Assembly: GCA_021014325.1 (NCBI GenBank)
Contig: CM037457.1
Coordinates: forward strand, 12,528,538 to 12,592,537
Length of the DNA: 64,000 nt
Direction of reading: 5' to 3'
Source: Plazaster borealis
Taxonomy: Eukaryota; Echinodermata; Asteroidea; Forcipulatida; Labidiasteridae
Shown: positions 1 through 11,860 of the stretch, piece by piece
How positions within the stretch are numbered: the first letter of the stretch is position 1
How the letters are laid out: each line of letters opens with the position of its first letter
Translations under genes and position numbers: made by a program
Notes under the pieces: model-generated
Seen by the model: only the letters and a program-made list of their open reading frames with translations
Told to the model about the DNA's origin: nothing
Database searches by the model: none

Positions 1-14
1 AAACCCCAATCCAC

Positions 15-97
15 ATAGTGCCCCCGGCGGGACTCGAACCGGGTCCAGGTGGAAGGCAAGGAAAGAAACCTCTATGCCAACTCGACCACCCCACATA
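15..97 (-). mobile_element. tRNA-derived pseudogene or SINE head
   Basis: On the minus strand: GTGGTCGAGTTGGCATAGAG (A box) and CCGGTTCGAGTCCCGCC (B box) with a long variable arm as in Ser/Leu tRNA. The acceptor-stem halves do not pair, so it is not a working tRNA gene. Confidence 0.6.
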
Positions 98-3029
98 CAA
101 ATACACTGGGGGGAGGGGGGGGCACATCAATAGTTTAATTTCCCAAGGGTACAAATTCCAGAAAGGAAAGTTTTCACTTAAAACAAATCCTGTAATTTGA
201 CTTGACTGATCGGAAGCTCAACGCTCTTTTCACAAGTACCGATGTAATGCCTTTAACTGCACTTCAGTATTGCCTTATAAATACATAACCCCAATATTTA
301 CAAGCATCTGCTCTATAAATAGTTGAACAACAGTTTAGTTTTACTTAGCTAGCAAGTTCGACAGGTAGCTTGCAGTATACAGGTACCGTCACACGCTGGC
401 TAAGCCGGTGACCCAGCTGCTGCTTGTTTGACCAATAACAATGGGCAATGTCGTAAGTCATGGCAACCCAAAACTCCAGAAATATCAAATATTATTTCGT
501 GTTTGACGGTTATTAATAGTGTAGACTGTGTGAATAAAAAACCTTGTGAATTCTTTGAAAAATTGTTTTTCGATATGTGCTTGCTTGTTACTTTGTAATT
601 ACTAAACATTCAATCTTCTGGACGGCTAAATGATATTGACTACTGGACAATACAAGCGTTGACAAAAATTTGATTAAACCATGGGTTTGATTCTCCCACT
701 TGATTTTTCTCTTTTTGAGGACAACGTTCGAAAATAATTTAGCCAGCCAACCGACTTTCTATAAACATGGAACTGAATAACTGCGTTTGTAACCAGTCAT
801 CTTTCATAGACGACATATTAAATGCGGTGACAAGTTCTATGTTATGATTGACAATGCAAATTTTCAATATCAAACTGTAAAGCCTATGATAGATTGTTTT
901 TTTTAAGATGTTGAAAAGGGAGAACATTTATCTTTGTTAAAGTGAAGACGGTAATATGAACAAGAGGGCAAATACAAATTGGCGGGGACTGAAGTTAATT
1001 TGGATGAGTGCTGCCCCATACAATGCTTAACACACATTGGTGTATGGGTTAAAACACAAGCAATATTCTACATCCCTGATGCAAATTTTACATCTTCTAA
1101 AAGACTACTGCCCCGTTTATTTCTTTTTGTTCAAACACTCAAGAATCAGCCAGAAAATGAACAGGTCTGAAACCTATCCAGGAGTACTGAAAAGAGTGAC
1201 AACTTTAATTTAAAGTTGATATAATATCCTATTAACTTCTTTTTCCCCTTTTCCTTTTATGAGTAATAAACATTTTAAGGAAGTATATTTGTGGAACCCA
1301 TGTGAAATATTGCGTCAAACTGCAGGGTCCCCAAGATGTTTTAATTGTATTAAAGACATGCATATAGTGAATTGTATGAAAATGATTTTTATCAAATACT
1401 TGTGAACTATTGCCGAATTATTGTCTAACTTGAGGCAACATTTTATTTGACAAGTTCTTCTTCTGTAAGATCCAAAATCAGAACGGTTAGTAGTGGTTGG
1501 TGTGAATGATCTGTTAGTAGTATTAGTAGCGAGTGTATGAATGGATGATGCCATCATTATATTGCATTAGATGTAATTAGTAATTTGCATGGATTTATAT
1601 ACATATTATGGGTTTTTAAAACTAATTTCTTTCCGCATATGACCAATAGCTGTTAGTTCCCTTCCCAGTAGTTTTTTGCTACCATGACAACATGCAAGAA
1701 TTACAGAGGCAAACAGGACAGCACCTGGGCCCACTTAGATCCAGCGCCGGCCAGTGTCAACCAGCTCAATCCAGTTTATTCCGGTTCGACTCATTCCTGT
1801 TAGTAGTTTCATGCAGAGAGCTCTAGCTGTACACATCAATATTCCCTTCCCTTTGCCTTATAAATAAAGCATCGAGTTTACTTATGAGTGCTTCTTGTCA
1901 ACCAGCACGAAATGACCACTACATCAAACCTTATCAGCAAGTGGCTCACCGTTTTTGGTTTAAAAAAGTACTGGGTTTGCAAGAAATGTTGTCACAGAGG
2001 TAAACTTGGCATGCAGTGTTGGTAGGCAGGCAGCGTAAGCATTTGATTTTGTTTTAAACTGGTTCTCCGCACTATCCCATTTCGTTTTGATCAAATTCAT
2101 TCTCCGCAAATAATTGTGCTATATAGTGCATTTATTTGAGTTAAGTGTGATTACGAGGGAAACTAATTTGAAATCTGAAACTGAATGGAGACAGTGATAC
2201 TGAAACCACTTACAGCAACTTGTTTTAGAATGAAAAAAAAAAAGTTTCTTCGATTAAATACAACAGTGAAAAATCATGTTGCTTCAAAAAACAAATAAGC
2301 AAGTATAAAATAGAAGCATTCAGTTTGTCTCGTACAAACTGGGGAGTAATTTTCCCCATCTCTCCCTTGGGTCTGACCAAATGGGGGATTGGAGAAACGA
2401 GCTTGTTATCTGCAAGCCATTCTACCAAGTTAAGGCCAGCAAAGTGTTTGCAGTAAAGTTGCCGCACACACCAAAGACGAACACCAAGTTTTATCTCCAT
2501 GACATAACAGCACTCTTGTCAATATTGAGAAGAAAGGCACGGCAGTATTTGAGCATTCGCGAATATGGAATAACATGTTTGCATAAATTTTCTTCTTGTT
2601 TTTTTTACACCTATGTACAAGATTTTCCAGACATAAGTTGGCATCATGCCTGCCTTTGGCACATTTAAGTATGGTACAATTTCTACTATATTTCCGTCTT
2701 TACTTTGGCTCAATATCATCGAAGCTTTGGAATGAGCAAATAATCAAACTATAACAAAGAAACATATCAACAGAGCACTCAATTATAGCAAATAAATTAA
2801 CATGCACATGCGATGTTTAGAGGTGCAGGCAAGTAAGTGTAACAGTGAATTATTATACAATAACTTCTAACCAAAGGGACCTTCCTCATGGAGCAGCCAT
2901 CTTGAGTTTTTCCTCATAATGCATAAAACCAACCTAAGGCTCACAGGAACAAATAGTTTGGCTTGTTCCTTTTGGGTGATGAATTCACTAATTATATAAA
3001 ATGGTGTATAATGCAGGAAACAATACAAA

Positions 3030-3290
3030 CATGGCCACTCAGTGAACATTTCAGCCTTAAAGGGTACACAAAGGGACTTCTGGGGCAATCAATATCACCC
3101 TTGCAGGCCTGGAATTACACGAAGGCCACAGAGGTCATTGCCTATGTCGCCCCTGGTCTTGGCCTTGGTGCCCCTTCAAACGTTTCCAAAAGACTTAAAG
3201 ATTTTCCAATGGAAGTGCCCTTTGCAAAATGAAAATGGCCTTGCCCTCTCAAAGATGAAATTCTCGGCCTGCGTTGAGTTTGGAAATTAA
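3030..3290 (+). repeat. Dispersed repeat K, copy 1
   Basis: Shares AAAATGAAAATGGCCTTGCC and the following CTCAAAGATGAAAT with the reverse complement of 61975-62120. Upstream CTGGTCTTGGCC also matches. Non-coding in both places. Confidence 0.72.
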
Positions 3291-3925
3291 ATACAACTCA
3301 TTCTTCACACTCAGTCGTCAATGGTAAGGGAACTTGTACTATACCAATATGAGTGAAGGACAAGCATCAAGCAACACAACGAAATGCGACGTTCATGGTT
3401 CATGGGCCATGGGCCAATTCATTCAAACCAATACTCATCTCAGCTCTCTGAGTAGTATAAATCTAATGCTGCTAGCATGCTTACTTCATCTCAAGAGTCC
3501 ATCTCTGCCCTCTAGTATCTCCATTTATCCTCCCGGGTGAAGAGAAGCAATTATGGTTTATTACTCTCTCTCAAAAGATGTAAACACCCTGACCCTTGGA
3601 TTTGTAACTTCTCTTTTTGTCATTTGGGCCTCCTGAACACCCAAGTGTCCTGCTCTGGACCAATTTAGCCCCAGAAAACTTAGTGGAAACTCTATCAAAC
3701 AAATTATGCTCCAGTGTATGGAAACAAAAAATGAAATTAAGTCTATTGTGTAATATTTTGGTTTCATTGAAAAGCGGAAGATTTTTATAAGATTTCTTTC
3801 TCATGGATAATGGTAGGCCTACTTGTATCAACTTTACACTCAGTGTGATTTAAAAAACTTATTAGGGAAATTTGCACAAACAATTTTATCTGAAAAACAG
3901 ATGTGCACCACCAGAAAGATGGTGA

Positions 3926-3927
<2 letters not shown>

Positions 3928-3957
<30 letters not shown>

Positions 3958-4012
3958 TTAACAACAACATTAACAACAACAACAACAACAACATTAACAA
4001 CAACGCAACAAC
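3928..4012 (+). repeat. (CAA)n microsatellite with TTAACAACA variants
   Basis: Runs of ACAACA broken by three ACATTAAC units. Gives spurious poly-Thr and poly-Leu/Val frames on the two strands. Confidence 0.95.
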
Positions 4013-4843
4013 ACAAAACATGCAAGAAGTTATCAACTCCTTATTTGAATAAATCTGAATAGTTTAAAGGCAAGTTATGTTCTGTGAGGATAACTTGCAC
4101 ATAAATTTTGAAATCAAGAAATCTGAACCCTGAATAGTTCAGGGAAAAGAAAAAATACTGCAAGTATTTTTTTCAGAAAGATAAAGCAAACAAATTGTAA
4201 AAGTAATTTCTATAAAACAAAAAGAGAAGAAAAACAAACCACTTTTGGCATTCTATTAATACTAATGCAAAAGTAATATATTACATCTTTGTTTTACATT
4301 ACAAATAAATATACACAACTCTTTGGAGCAAAAGTACAAAAAAAATTAAGCAAGCATTGTTTTTAATGTACATTATTTCCAAAAGAAATGTACATTTTTA
4401 CAAACACAATATATGCAGCAAAACTTTAACAAAGTATAAAAATAATAATAATTCCATGCATAAAGCAAAAAGCGTGATCATCCAAAGATGTGAACCATTT
4501 CCTATTGCTAATGTTCAATTAGATTGTGACATTCATTTAAACATTTCTGATCATCTTGTCTGCCAAAATTGGTGACAGTCGTTAAAATTCTTGATCAACT
4601 GTTTCAGGCATACATTTGCATATGAATGTTAGCCGTATGTTTTCACTTAAAATGCTTGACTTAAAAATCACCCAGAAATGCTTATTTCAAATTGGGTTTA
4701 TTCCTACCAGAAGAAAAGTTGTTTGTTTTTCACTACAATGCTACAATGAGTTGGCTATGGTATACTAGTGTTAATAGAGTGTGTTTTTCACATTTTTTCT
4801 CTTTCAATCCTGCTAAAACAGGAGTGAGTGGTGTCTTTATAAT

Positions 4844-5049
4844 TTAAAGGGGCTGTGTCGTCATGATCAAAGCAGGCCTGTGGCTGTACATGGAATTATG
4901 AACTCTCACCCAGTTACAGCACACGTGCGCGCACTCTCCATAGATATGATACAGATGGAGGGCGCACGCGTGCAATAACTGGGTGAGAGTTCATAATTCC
5001 ATGTACAGCCAATGGCCTGCTTTGATCATCGATGAAATAGCCCCTTTAA
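4844..5049. mobile_element. Foldback MITE family D, copy 1
   Basis: About 206-bp hairpin: arms contain GTACATGGAATTATGAACTC and GAGTTCATAATTCCATGTAC, with TTTAAAGGGGCT / AGCCCCTTTAA ends. It lies 3' of the last TRIM2/3 exon. Confidence 0.88.
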
Positions 5050-5248
5050 GAAAACAGTGCATGCCTCATAAAGTACACCAAATATCTAACTCTACACAGG
5101 CATCTTTCTCTACTCATTAAAAAATGCTCTAAAATTCCTTGCGTTTTTGTTTTTTAATTCTATGGACAAAAATTGCAGACACTTGTTTGGACGTTAGGTT
5201 TTTTTTCATTTCAATAGTGTCGTTGGTATTTCTTATAATGTCAACAGG

Positions 5249-5281
5249 CGCGGATCAAGGGGGGGGCGTGGCGCCTTTTTC

Positions 5282-5321
<40 letters not shown>

Positions 5322-5415
5322 AGAGAGAGAAGAGAGAGAAGGGGGGGAAAAGATGGCTTGCTTTTTTATATTTTCACGCCCCCCCGTTTGGAAAATCCTG
5401 GATCCGCCCCTGGTC
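5249..5415. repeat. Element with GCGCGGATC / GGATCCGCCCC ends and a 34-A run inside
   Basis: Left GGCGCGGATCAAGGGGGGGG and right CTGGATCCGCCCCTGG are inverted; between them lie a long A run and a GA-repeat (5285-5345). It is 118 bp beyond the TRIM2/3 stop. Confidence 0.75.
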
Positions 5416-5532
5416 AATACTGACATAGCCAACTCATTTTTAATACTGCCATGACCCGCTTCTTGCCGCGCTCCCGCTACATAACATATCCATAAGCCCT
5501 CTGCATGGAACATAGGGACACTGGCGTACCTT

Positions 5533-5685
5533 CTACTGCAAGTACTTGTACACCTTGACACAGTGGTTACCAGAGTCTGCCACAGCCACGTGGCCGTCGC
5601 TGGTGATGGCCAGATCCTGAGGGCCGTAGAGAGGATCCCCGGTGGTGTTGACATAGGAGAGGAAGGAACCCGTATGATCAAAGAC
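5533..5685 (-). CDS. TRIM2: TRIM2/3 coding exon 4: NHL repeat 6 and stop
   Basis: 50 codons plus TAG at 5535-5533. Acceptor CTCCTTCAAG (AG at 5687-5686). It starts [12 protein letters not shown] and ends [15 protein letters not shown], the conserved C-terminus of TRIM2/3. No poly(A) signal was assigned. The 3' side soon runs into a GA/poly-A low-complexity element (5250-5415) and a hairpin repeat. Confidence 0.92.
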   Translation of the reverse strand, partial: VFDHTGSFLSYVNTTGDPLYGPQDLAITSDGHVAVADSGNHCVKVYKYLQ

Positions 5686-8600
5686 CTTGAAGGAGGAAGA
5701 TTGAGAGAGTGTGGGGGACAAGAGAAGTGGCTTAATAACTTTCTGATATCAAATCCAAGTCATTTGCAATATTTCAATTCTTTGAATTTAAAGGTGTTTT
5801 TGCATGCAATATTGATATTTTCTGGTACAATTGAAAATGGAGATGTTTATGTTTTCACATTTAAAGGAGGACTGTTGTCATGCTGGATCATGAGGGAGTT
5901 AAATAAGTAAGTCGACATGATCATTGCAGGCCTGTGGCTGTACAGGGATATATGAACTCTACCCAGTTACTGCACACAAGCGCGCGTTGGCCGTCACATC
6001 ATAATAATAATAATAACGGCACCCTTTGTGATGTGACGGTAGTGCAGTAACTGGGTGAGAGTTTATAATTCCATGTACAGCCACAGGCCTGCTATGATCA
6101 TGACAGTCCCCCTTTGAGTATAACAATGTCGTCAACATTACAAAACTGAATACATATGGTTGCTTACCTACTCTGCAAAAAGGAGGTAAGCGCTGAATTC
6201 AACTAACAAGATAACAATATCATATAATGGCACTCCAATAATGACGTCACTTTTGCGCAATGTCTTGAGCTTAACACTATAGTTGTTGCTTTGATGCTTG
6301 CTTGGTTTATTGTGTCCCACATATTTTTATGTCTTGCTTGATACATGAGGTACTTATCACTAGGCTTCTGTTTCAAGGGTGCAATCCTTGCACCGGGTAT
6401 GCATTATTCATTAGTTAGGTTGGGTCGATCATGATTGGAATGATGAGGTAATGTCTAGTCATGGGTAGCTCTATCAGTGTGTAGTGTAAGGATACTACAC
6501 GCATAATACCCATATGTCGGACAATTATTATTCCACCACATAGCTCCCACATGATCAGGGCACCAGACCGCATTTAGTACAGTCAGAACACACAAGTAAA
6601 CATAAAGCTTGGACATAACGCGCGCGGTCGCTAGGGAATTTTGAAACTTTGTCTGAGATCCAAGTACTGTGCTTCTATGATTGGCATTAGTGCAGAGTGC
6701 TATTGCTTCAACTTCACTCAGAAAGACAATAAATATGAAATGAAAGCAAGCAGATTAAACACAAGACACTCATTGTATGAATATGTAACAAAACACCTTC
6801 TTTTTTTTTTAGCTCTACTAGATAAACTTGTTTGCCTGATCCAATGTTGCATGATTGGTTTGAAAAAGTAACCTTTCCGTTTCACTATATACTGAAAGAT
6901 CGATTGGATTGATCAACCTACCCCGAATCAAGTAGCCTTTCCCATGACATATGCTAATTATATTTAAATATGCGAACAGACACTAATGGTTGACAAACAC
7001 CATAGAGCTGTGCACTTGGCAGACACACAAACGCGTATGTGTCACGCCACCATCAGCCCCATAAACAAAAAAAAGGGGGTGCGATGTTCCCTCTTTTTGC
7101 CCACCAGTAGTGCAAGTGCGCATGCATGATGTGAAATTTACATAATAATAACAATAATACGCAGTTCTTATAAAGCGAGGGCGTGTAACAGTGCTCATTA
7201 TTTTTTGATATATGGTAAGCGGTGCTATGCTATACCACATTTATTTACATAGCCACCCTGTAGCGGTTTATAAGGTGCTGTGGCACAATCTACAACCAAC
7301 CATACCAGGAAACACCGGGGTGAACCCCTTCTCTTAACGATAAGTGTACTGGGTTCTTTTAGGTGTGTTATACTACACACGGGATCTACAGCTTTACATC
7401 CCATCCGAAGTCAAACCAATAATGGTTAAGTGTCTTGCAGTGTCAAGACCAGGACTCGAACCCACATTCTGCTGATCAGAAAAAAACAGAGCTTGAGTCC
7501 AGTACGCTTGACAGCTCGGCCACAACACGTTATATTTCATGGGAAGGGTCTATTCCTTTAGTCTTAAAAATCGTGGGCTTGTCTGCAATCACATTACCTG
7601 GATTCTGCTGTTACCCCAGTCAGCTACAATGATGTTCCCGATGAGGTCAACCGCCACACCTGTAGGGGCATTGAACTGTCCGTTTCCCTCACCCCTTGAT
7701 CCGAACATTGTCACGAGCTGCCCGTCTTGCTCGAACACCTGGTGAAAGGGAAGAGATCAAGTAATGTCGTCACAGTGCTGAGTACAATTAACCTAGGAAA
7801 TGTCAACGAACAAACAAATCTTTCTGATCTGCACAATATAAAAAACCTCAAACACCTGGTGAAAGGGAAGAGATCAAGTAATGTCGTCACAGTGCTGAGT
7901 ACAATTAACCTAGGAAATGTCAACGAACAAACAAATATTTCTGATCTGCACAATATAAAAAACCATTGTAGTTTCTTTACATTTGTATTTAAAGGTAGGG
8001 TTATACTTTGGTAATGACCCCCTAAATAAATTGTGTAATTTTTATCCGAAAGCCTACTGATTTTTAAGATGGTAATGGTAGTAAGCATCCTGCGAAATGA
8101 TTTCATCTGAAGCGCCCCCATTGATTAGAAATCAATAAAAGCATTTATAAAAATTTGGGTCACCAAAGATCGCCTAAAGAGCACTTTTGAAGATTCAAAT
8201 TTCCGTAGTGTCTGTTTATGAATGCTGTGGCAGTTTGTTGCTGTTTTCTCAACAAGAGACACTGTATTCAACTGAAACTTTCACAGGCGACTTTTATTGT
8301 ACCTTTCTTGATAGTTTTGCCAAAAATCAACATTGTAGCGTGTTGTTGCCGAGCGGTTAAGAGCACTGCACTCAAGCTCTGGTGTTTCTGATCAGCAGAG
8401 TTTGGGTTCGAGTCCTGGTCGTGGCACTTGTGTCCTTGAGCAAGGTACTTTACCATAATTGCTTTGTCCTTCAGATGGGACATTACGCCATAGGTCCTGT
8501 GTACTAAGATTGGTAGTGCATGTAAAAGAACCCAGAACACTTATTGCGGATGAGTAGGGGTTAACTGGTGTTTCTGGTTCACATAGCAAGCACCCTTGTT

Positions 8601-11600
8601 TACAGGGTTCCTCGGGCTTGCGAGCTACAGTGATTAAGTTCACTTATGAGGCATCCTTGGTTTCATTTTCAGAATATATAACAATAATAATATAAAAGTA
8701 ATAATTACATTGACAAAAACCAAATGATAACCCTACCTTTTTGGAAGAATTCTCTACTCAAACACCTAAAAATAGTCAGAAGAAGGCCCACCCCCAAATA
8801 CTTACAGACAACACTTTGAAAACGAACATGCTACATATAATACAGTGAGTTTTATTGCAAGTTTTAGAGAAATAACTCATGCATTCCTTTTGACTTATAA
8901 ATGTACAGTGCCATTTTTTAATACTGCCACCAAAACTTTCTAATGAAGTGGTTGAAAGTGACAACTACATTCCTTTTGTCCAGATTGAAATGGACTCACC
9001 TTAATGCAGTGATTATGGAAGTCTGACACCACTATCTGGTTGCTATTATTGACGTCCACAAAGTGAGGTCCACACAGCTGTTGGTCCTCAGCCCCTCTTG
9101 ATCCAAACTTGTTGAGGAGCTTTCCTGTTGATGTGAAGATCAAGATGGTGCTAGACTTGTTGTCAACGACGATGATGTTGTTGTTGCTGTCCACGCAGAC
9201 TCCCTTTGGTCCGATGAGCTTTCCCGTGCCGATCTTATTGATGAACTTCCCATCTGGTCCGAAGATGTTCACCCATTTGTTGTCGTAGTCAGCAACGACG
9301 TAGTTTCCGGATGCTGTGAATGCAACACCGGTGGGCCGCTGCAGCTGGCCATTGCTGCGACCTCGGATGCCAAACTTGTGTTTGCAGTCGCCAGTGTTAT
9401 TGAAGACTTGTATGCACTGATTGTTGCTATCTGCAACCACAATCCGGCCACCATTGGCGGCGGTGGTCCCTACACCCTGTGGGTTTGTGAACTCCCCTTT
9501 ATTGCGCCCTCTCTGGCCCATGATGAGTACCAGGTCATCCTCGATGGGGTTAGATTTACGGTAGACTCTCAGCGACCCGGCAGCACTCTGTGGTCTTCTC
9601 ATTGCACGTTGTTTGACGTTACTCCGTGGGATCTTACTCGTTGGTGACTTGGGACTGGAGGAGCTGCTCTCCCTCAACACACGTAACTTAAAGGGGCTCC
9701 CCTTGATGTGACGTCCAAAGAGTTTTATAATCAGCTGGTGTGGGCCTTCTTTGTGTATTGTATACAAGACGTCATATGTACCGTTCTTGTTATCAATCAC
9801 TCGTGCATCATGAACTCCACCATCTGAGGAGAAAAGCTGGGCACAGATTTCAGCTCCTCCAATTGTTATTAAGACCCCTCGATAGTTCTTGGTTGTTATC
9901 GTTACAATCATCTGCTCTCCACTGAAGGCTCGCTTCAACCCTTCCCCAACGGCTACCGTCTCATGGGCAATGGCACTGTTGCTGCGCACCGCGCCGAGGT
10001 TCGCCAATGACTTTTCCATCTCACTGACCTCACAGGAAAAGGAAATGAAATCGTTCTCCTCCGGCTGGAGATGCTGGCACTGTTCCGTTAGTTCTCGCAG
10101 ACGCTGTCCCATTTGTTTCCGGACAAGCAGAATCTGCATCTCGTTTCCACTCCGAAGGGCCTGCTCGGTGAAGTCACAATTATGCTCTATACTAAGAAGC
10201 TCTTTCTCCAGATTGTCCTGTTGTTTCTGAAGCACCTCTTGCTTGGACTCATGAGTGCCCTTCAGCTCATTGATAAGGGTCTCTTTTCTCTCTTGGATTC
10301 CCCTCTCCAAGGTGTCGAAGGACGTCAGTATCTCCGTCTCCGCTTTGTTTCTCTTCTCCTCCAGGTTTAGGTCGATGGTTGTTACTCGCCCAATGGCATC
10401 CTGTAGACGTGGAATCTAAATGCAAATGCAAAAGTATCCATAAACAAAAAACAAAGAAATAAGTTTAGGCTCCATGTATACACCAGACTTGGATCAAAAT
10501 ATAGCGAAACAGTAGATAGTTTGATTTCGAAGGCACAAACAGATTCTCAAAAACTTGCTTTGACCTGTAACTAATTGTGTTTTCCAGTATACAAATGACT
10601 CTCCATAACTACTGTCTCTGAAAGCGCCTTTGAAATTAGTATGGGTTTTTTCAACCTGAAAACCTTATAGCGATTTGCTGTGACAGCAGAAGCTCTGCCT
10701 GCATTTCATGAGGATATGTTTATGTAAATGAGACCAACACCTATAATTTAGTAAGAAGTTACAGGGATGAGATCGGATATGGCTTGCGGATGTGGGTTTC
10801 CCTAGACCCAGAACCTCCCAGATGTTACAATTCATGAGGTGTAATGACTCTGTGCATCTCCAGGGGCCGATTTCACAAAGAGCTAAGATTGTTCTTAACT
10901 GTGTATCAATCTTGATTCAAGCAAAGTGTGACGTCACAATACAATATCACTATGGTGATACTGGCAACTCAATTTAAGACGAATCTTAGGGCTTTGTGAA
11001 ATCAAGCCCAGAAATACAAAATTACAGGTTCGGACACAATAGGACTATTTCTTTCTCCCTTCGGTGACTGCTTCAACTCTCTCAACAAAATTTGACGGCT
11101 CATGGAGATTTACAGAAAATCCTGAAATCAGGAAAAAAACTGAGAAACCACATGCATGAACTTAATGAAATTGGGGGGTTTTGTGAGATTTTGTATTAAC
11201 TTTTTTAGGTACAAAAATACATGAAAATCTATACACATTTGAAGAGATGATATTTTTGCTCTTGTAAGTACAAAATACATTTAAATAATTGGGCTGGCTG
11301 TGTGATGATTTTTTTTTTATGAGGAGCATTGGGTGGAATTAAAAGGATGACATCTTTACCTGGTCCTTAGCTTTCTCCAGTATATCCCTCAATACCTCCT
11401 TATGTTCATCAATGATGTCACTTAGAAGCACTGTAGGATGATCCACATGCTCTGACTCAGTGCACTCACCGCAGACAGCCGTCTCGCAGTCATCGCAATA
11501 ATATTCCAAGGGCTCCCCCTCGTGACTGGAGCAAGAAGGCACGGCATGGTGGGGCTGATCCCCTCCGCTGGCCCCCTCATCGCTGCTGCTGTCTGGCCCC

Positions 11601-11860
11601 TCCAACACCTCCATCAGATTGGTGATAAAGAAATTGTTCTGTAGACCCGTCACCCCTTCAATCGGGAGGATGGATTGCTGACGACAGAGAGGGCAGGAGA
11701 GGGTCAGGGACTCGGCAGGGACGTAGTTCTGCAGGCACTTTTGGCAGAAGGTGTGGAGGCAGGGGAGTACCTTAGGGGTGAGGTACCGCTCTAGGCAGAT
11801 GCCACAGACTAGGAACTGTTTATCAATTTGCTTGACGACAGGGCTCTGTGTCGCTGCCAT
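5533..11860 (-). CDS. TRIM2: TRIM2/TRIM3-like RING-B-box-coiled coil-filamin-NHL protein (complete, 4 coding exons)
   Basis: Spliced coding sequence join(11360..11860, 9000..10415, 7598..7738, 5533..5685) on the minus strand, 736 aa against about 744 in human TRIM2/TRIM3. Order of domains: RING (C19, C22, C34, H36, C39, C42, C56, C59), type-2 B-box (C110, H113, C122, C125, C130, C133, H138, H141), coiled coil about 155-290, filamin/IG-FLMN repeat about 323-413, a Ser/Arg-rich linker, then six NHL repeats about 462-736 forming a beta-propeller. It ends VYKYLQ, close to the vertebrate TRIM2/3 end. All introns are phase 0 with GT-AG borders and all junctions keep frame. In vertebrates this family acts as cytoplasmic E3 ubiquitin ligases, with the NHL propeller binding substrate; that role is inferred here. 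It is probably the ortholog of the ancestor of TRIM2 and TRIM3; the symbol is a convenience. Confidence 0.93.
5861..6117. mobile_element. Foldback MITE family D, copy 2
   Basis: Same arms as the element at 4844-5049, with an (ATA) run near 6000-6015 in the loop. It lies in the last TRIM2/3 intron, 176 bp from exon 4. Confidence 0.85.
6118..7263. other. TRIM2/3 intron 3, unique part
   Basis: Nothing recognised apart from short AT-rich runs. Confidence 0.55.
7264..7532 (-). mobile_element. tRNA-derived SINE family 1, copy in TRIM2/3 intron 3
   Basis: Reverse orientation; B-box complement GGACTCGAACCCACATTCTG, and body CTGGGTTCTTTTAGGTG. Inserted 65 bp from exon 3. Confidence 0.8.
7598..7738 (-). 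CDS. TRIM2: TRIM2/3 coding exon 3: NHL repeat 5
   Basis: 47 codons, phase 0 at both ends. It begins [18 protein letters not shown] and ends at GNSRIQ. Acceptor CACCAG (AG at 7740-7739), donor GTAATG from 7597. Joined to exon 2 it completes the blade ...HNHCIK|VFEQDG. The acceptor region lies in a 117-bp tandem duplication, so a second identical acceptor exists upstream at 7857-7856. Confidence 0.9.
7738..7970. repeat. 117-bp tandem duplication across the TRIM2/3 exon 3 acceptor
   Basis: Two nearly identical copies, offset by 117 bp (for example GGTGAAAGGG at 7741 and 7858), contain the intron end: pyrimidine-rich tract, CACCAG and the first bases of exon 3. Differences are a few substitutions only, which suggests a recent origin. 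Confidence 0.92.
8335..8668 (+). mobile_element. tRNA-derived SINE family 1, full copy
   Basis: The head resembles a Ser/Leu-type tRNA: TTGCCGAGCGGTTAAGAGCA (A box) and GGGTTCGAGTCCTGG (B box). A tRNA-unrelated body follows (AAAGAACCCAGAACACTTAT, TGAGGCATCCTTGGTTTCAT). In TRIM2/3 intron 2. Confidence 0.85.
9000..10415 (-). CDS. TRIM2: TRIM2/3 coding exon 2: coiled coil, filamin domain, NHL repeats 1-4
   Basis: 472 codons, phase 0 at both ends. The acceptor is TTGCATTTAG (AG at 10416-10417) and the donor GTGAGT begins at 8999. The open frame runs past the donor into the intron for about 19 codons, which are non-homologous. Residues 168-290 are charged and heptad-like; the filamin domain contains DNKNGTYDV and [12 protein letters not shown] blades show the repeated pattern GxF..P.GV...G.I.VAD..N..I.VF. 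Confidence 0.93.
10862..11012. mobile_element. Short MITE in TRIM2/3 intron 1
   Basis: About 150 bp with inverted ends GGGGCCGATTTCACAAAG and CTTTGTGAAATCAAGCCC; inner AAGATT / AATCTTAG also pair. Confidence 0.75.

Larger units (their letters stand above)
98..4843. other. Left flank without genes
   Basis: AT-rich DNA 3' of TRIM2/3. Holds a SINE 3 fragment (1005-1105), repeat K (3030-3290) and the CAA microsatellite (3928-4012). The short open frames have no family likeness or splice context. TTTATT at 4693 could be a minus-strand poly(A) signal for TRIM2/3, but is not supported otherwise. Confidence 0.6.

Noticed and set aside
3785..4062. Poly-Thr, poly-Leu and poly-Val frames
   Set aside because: Translation of the CAA microsatellite on both strands.
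5139..5681. Frames with poly-Lys (plus) and poly-Phe (minus)
   Set aside because: Produced by the A run and GA repeat of an inserted element.
7711..8121. 136-codon minus-strand frame with an internal repeat
   Set aside because: The repeat in the protein comes from the 117-bp DNA duplication in the intron; it is in a different frame from the NHL exon.
9378..10370. Several plus-strand frames of 60-113 codons
   Set aside because: Antisense shadows of TRIM2/3 exon 2.
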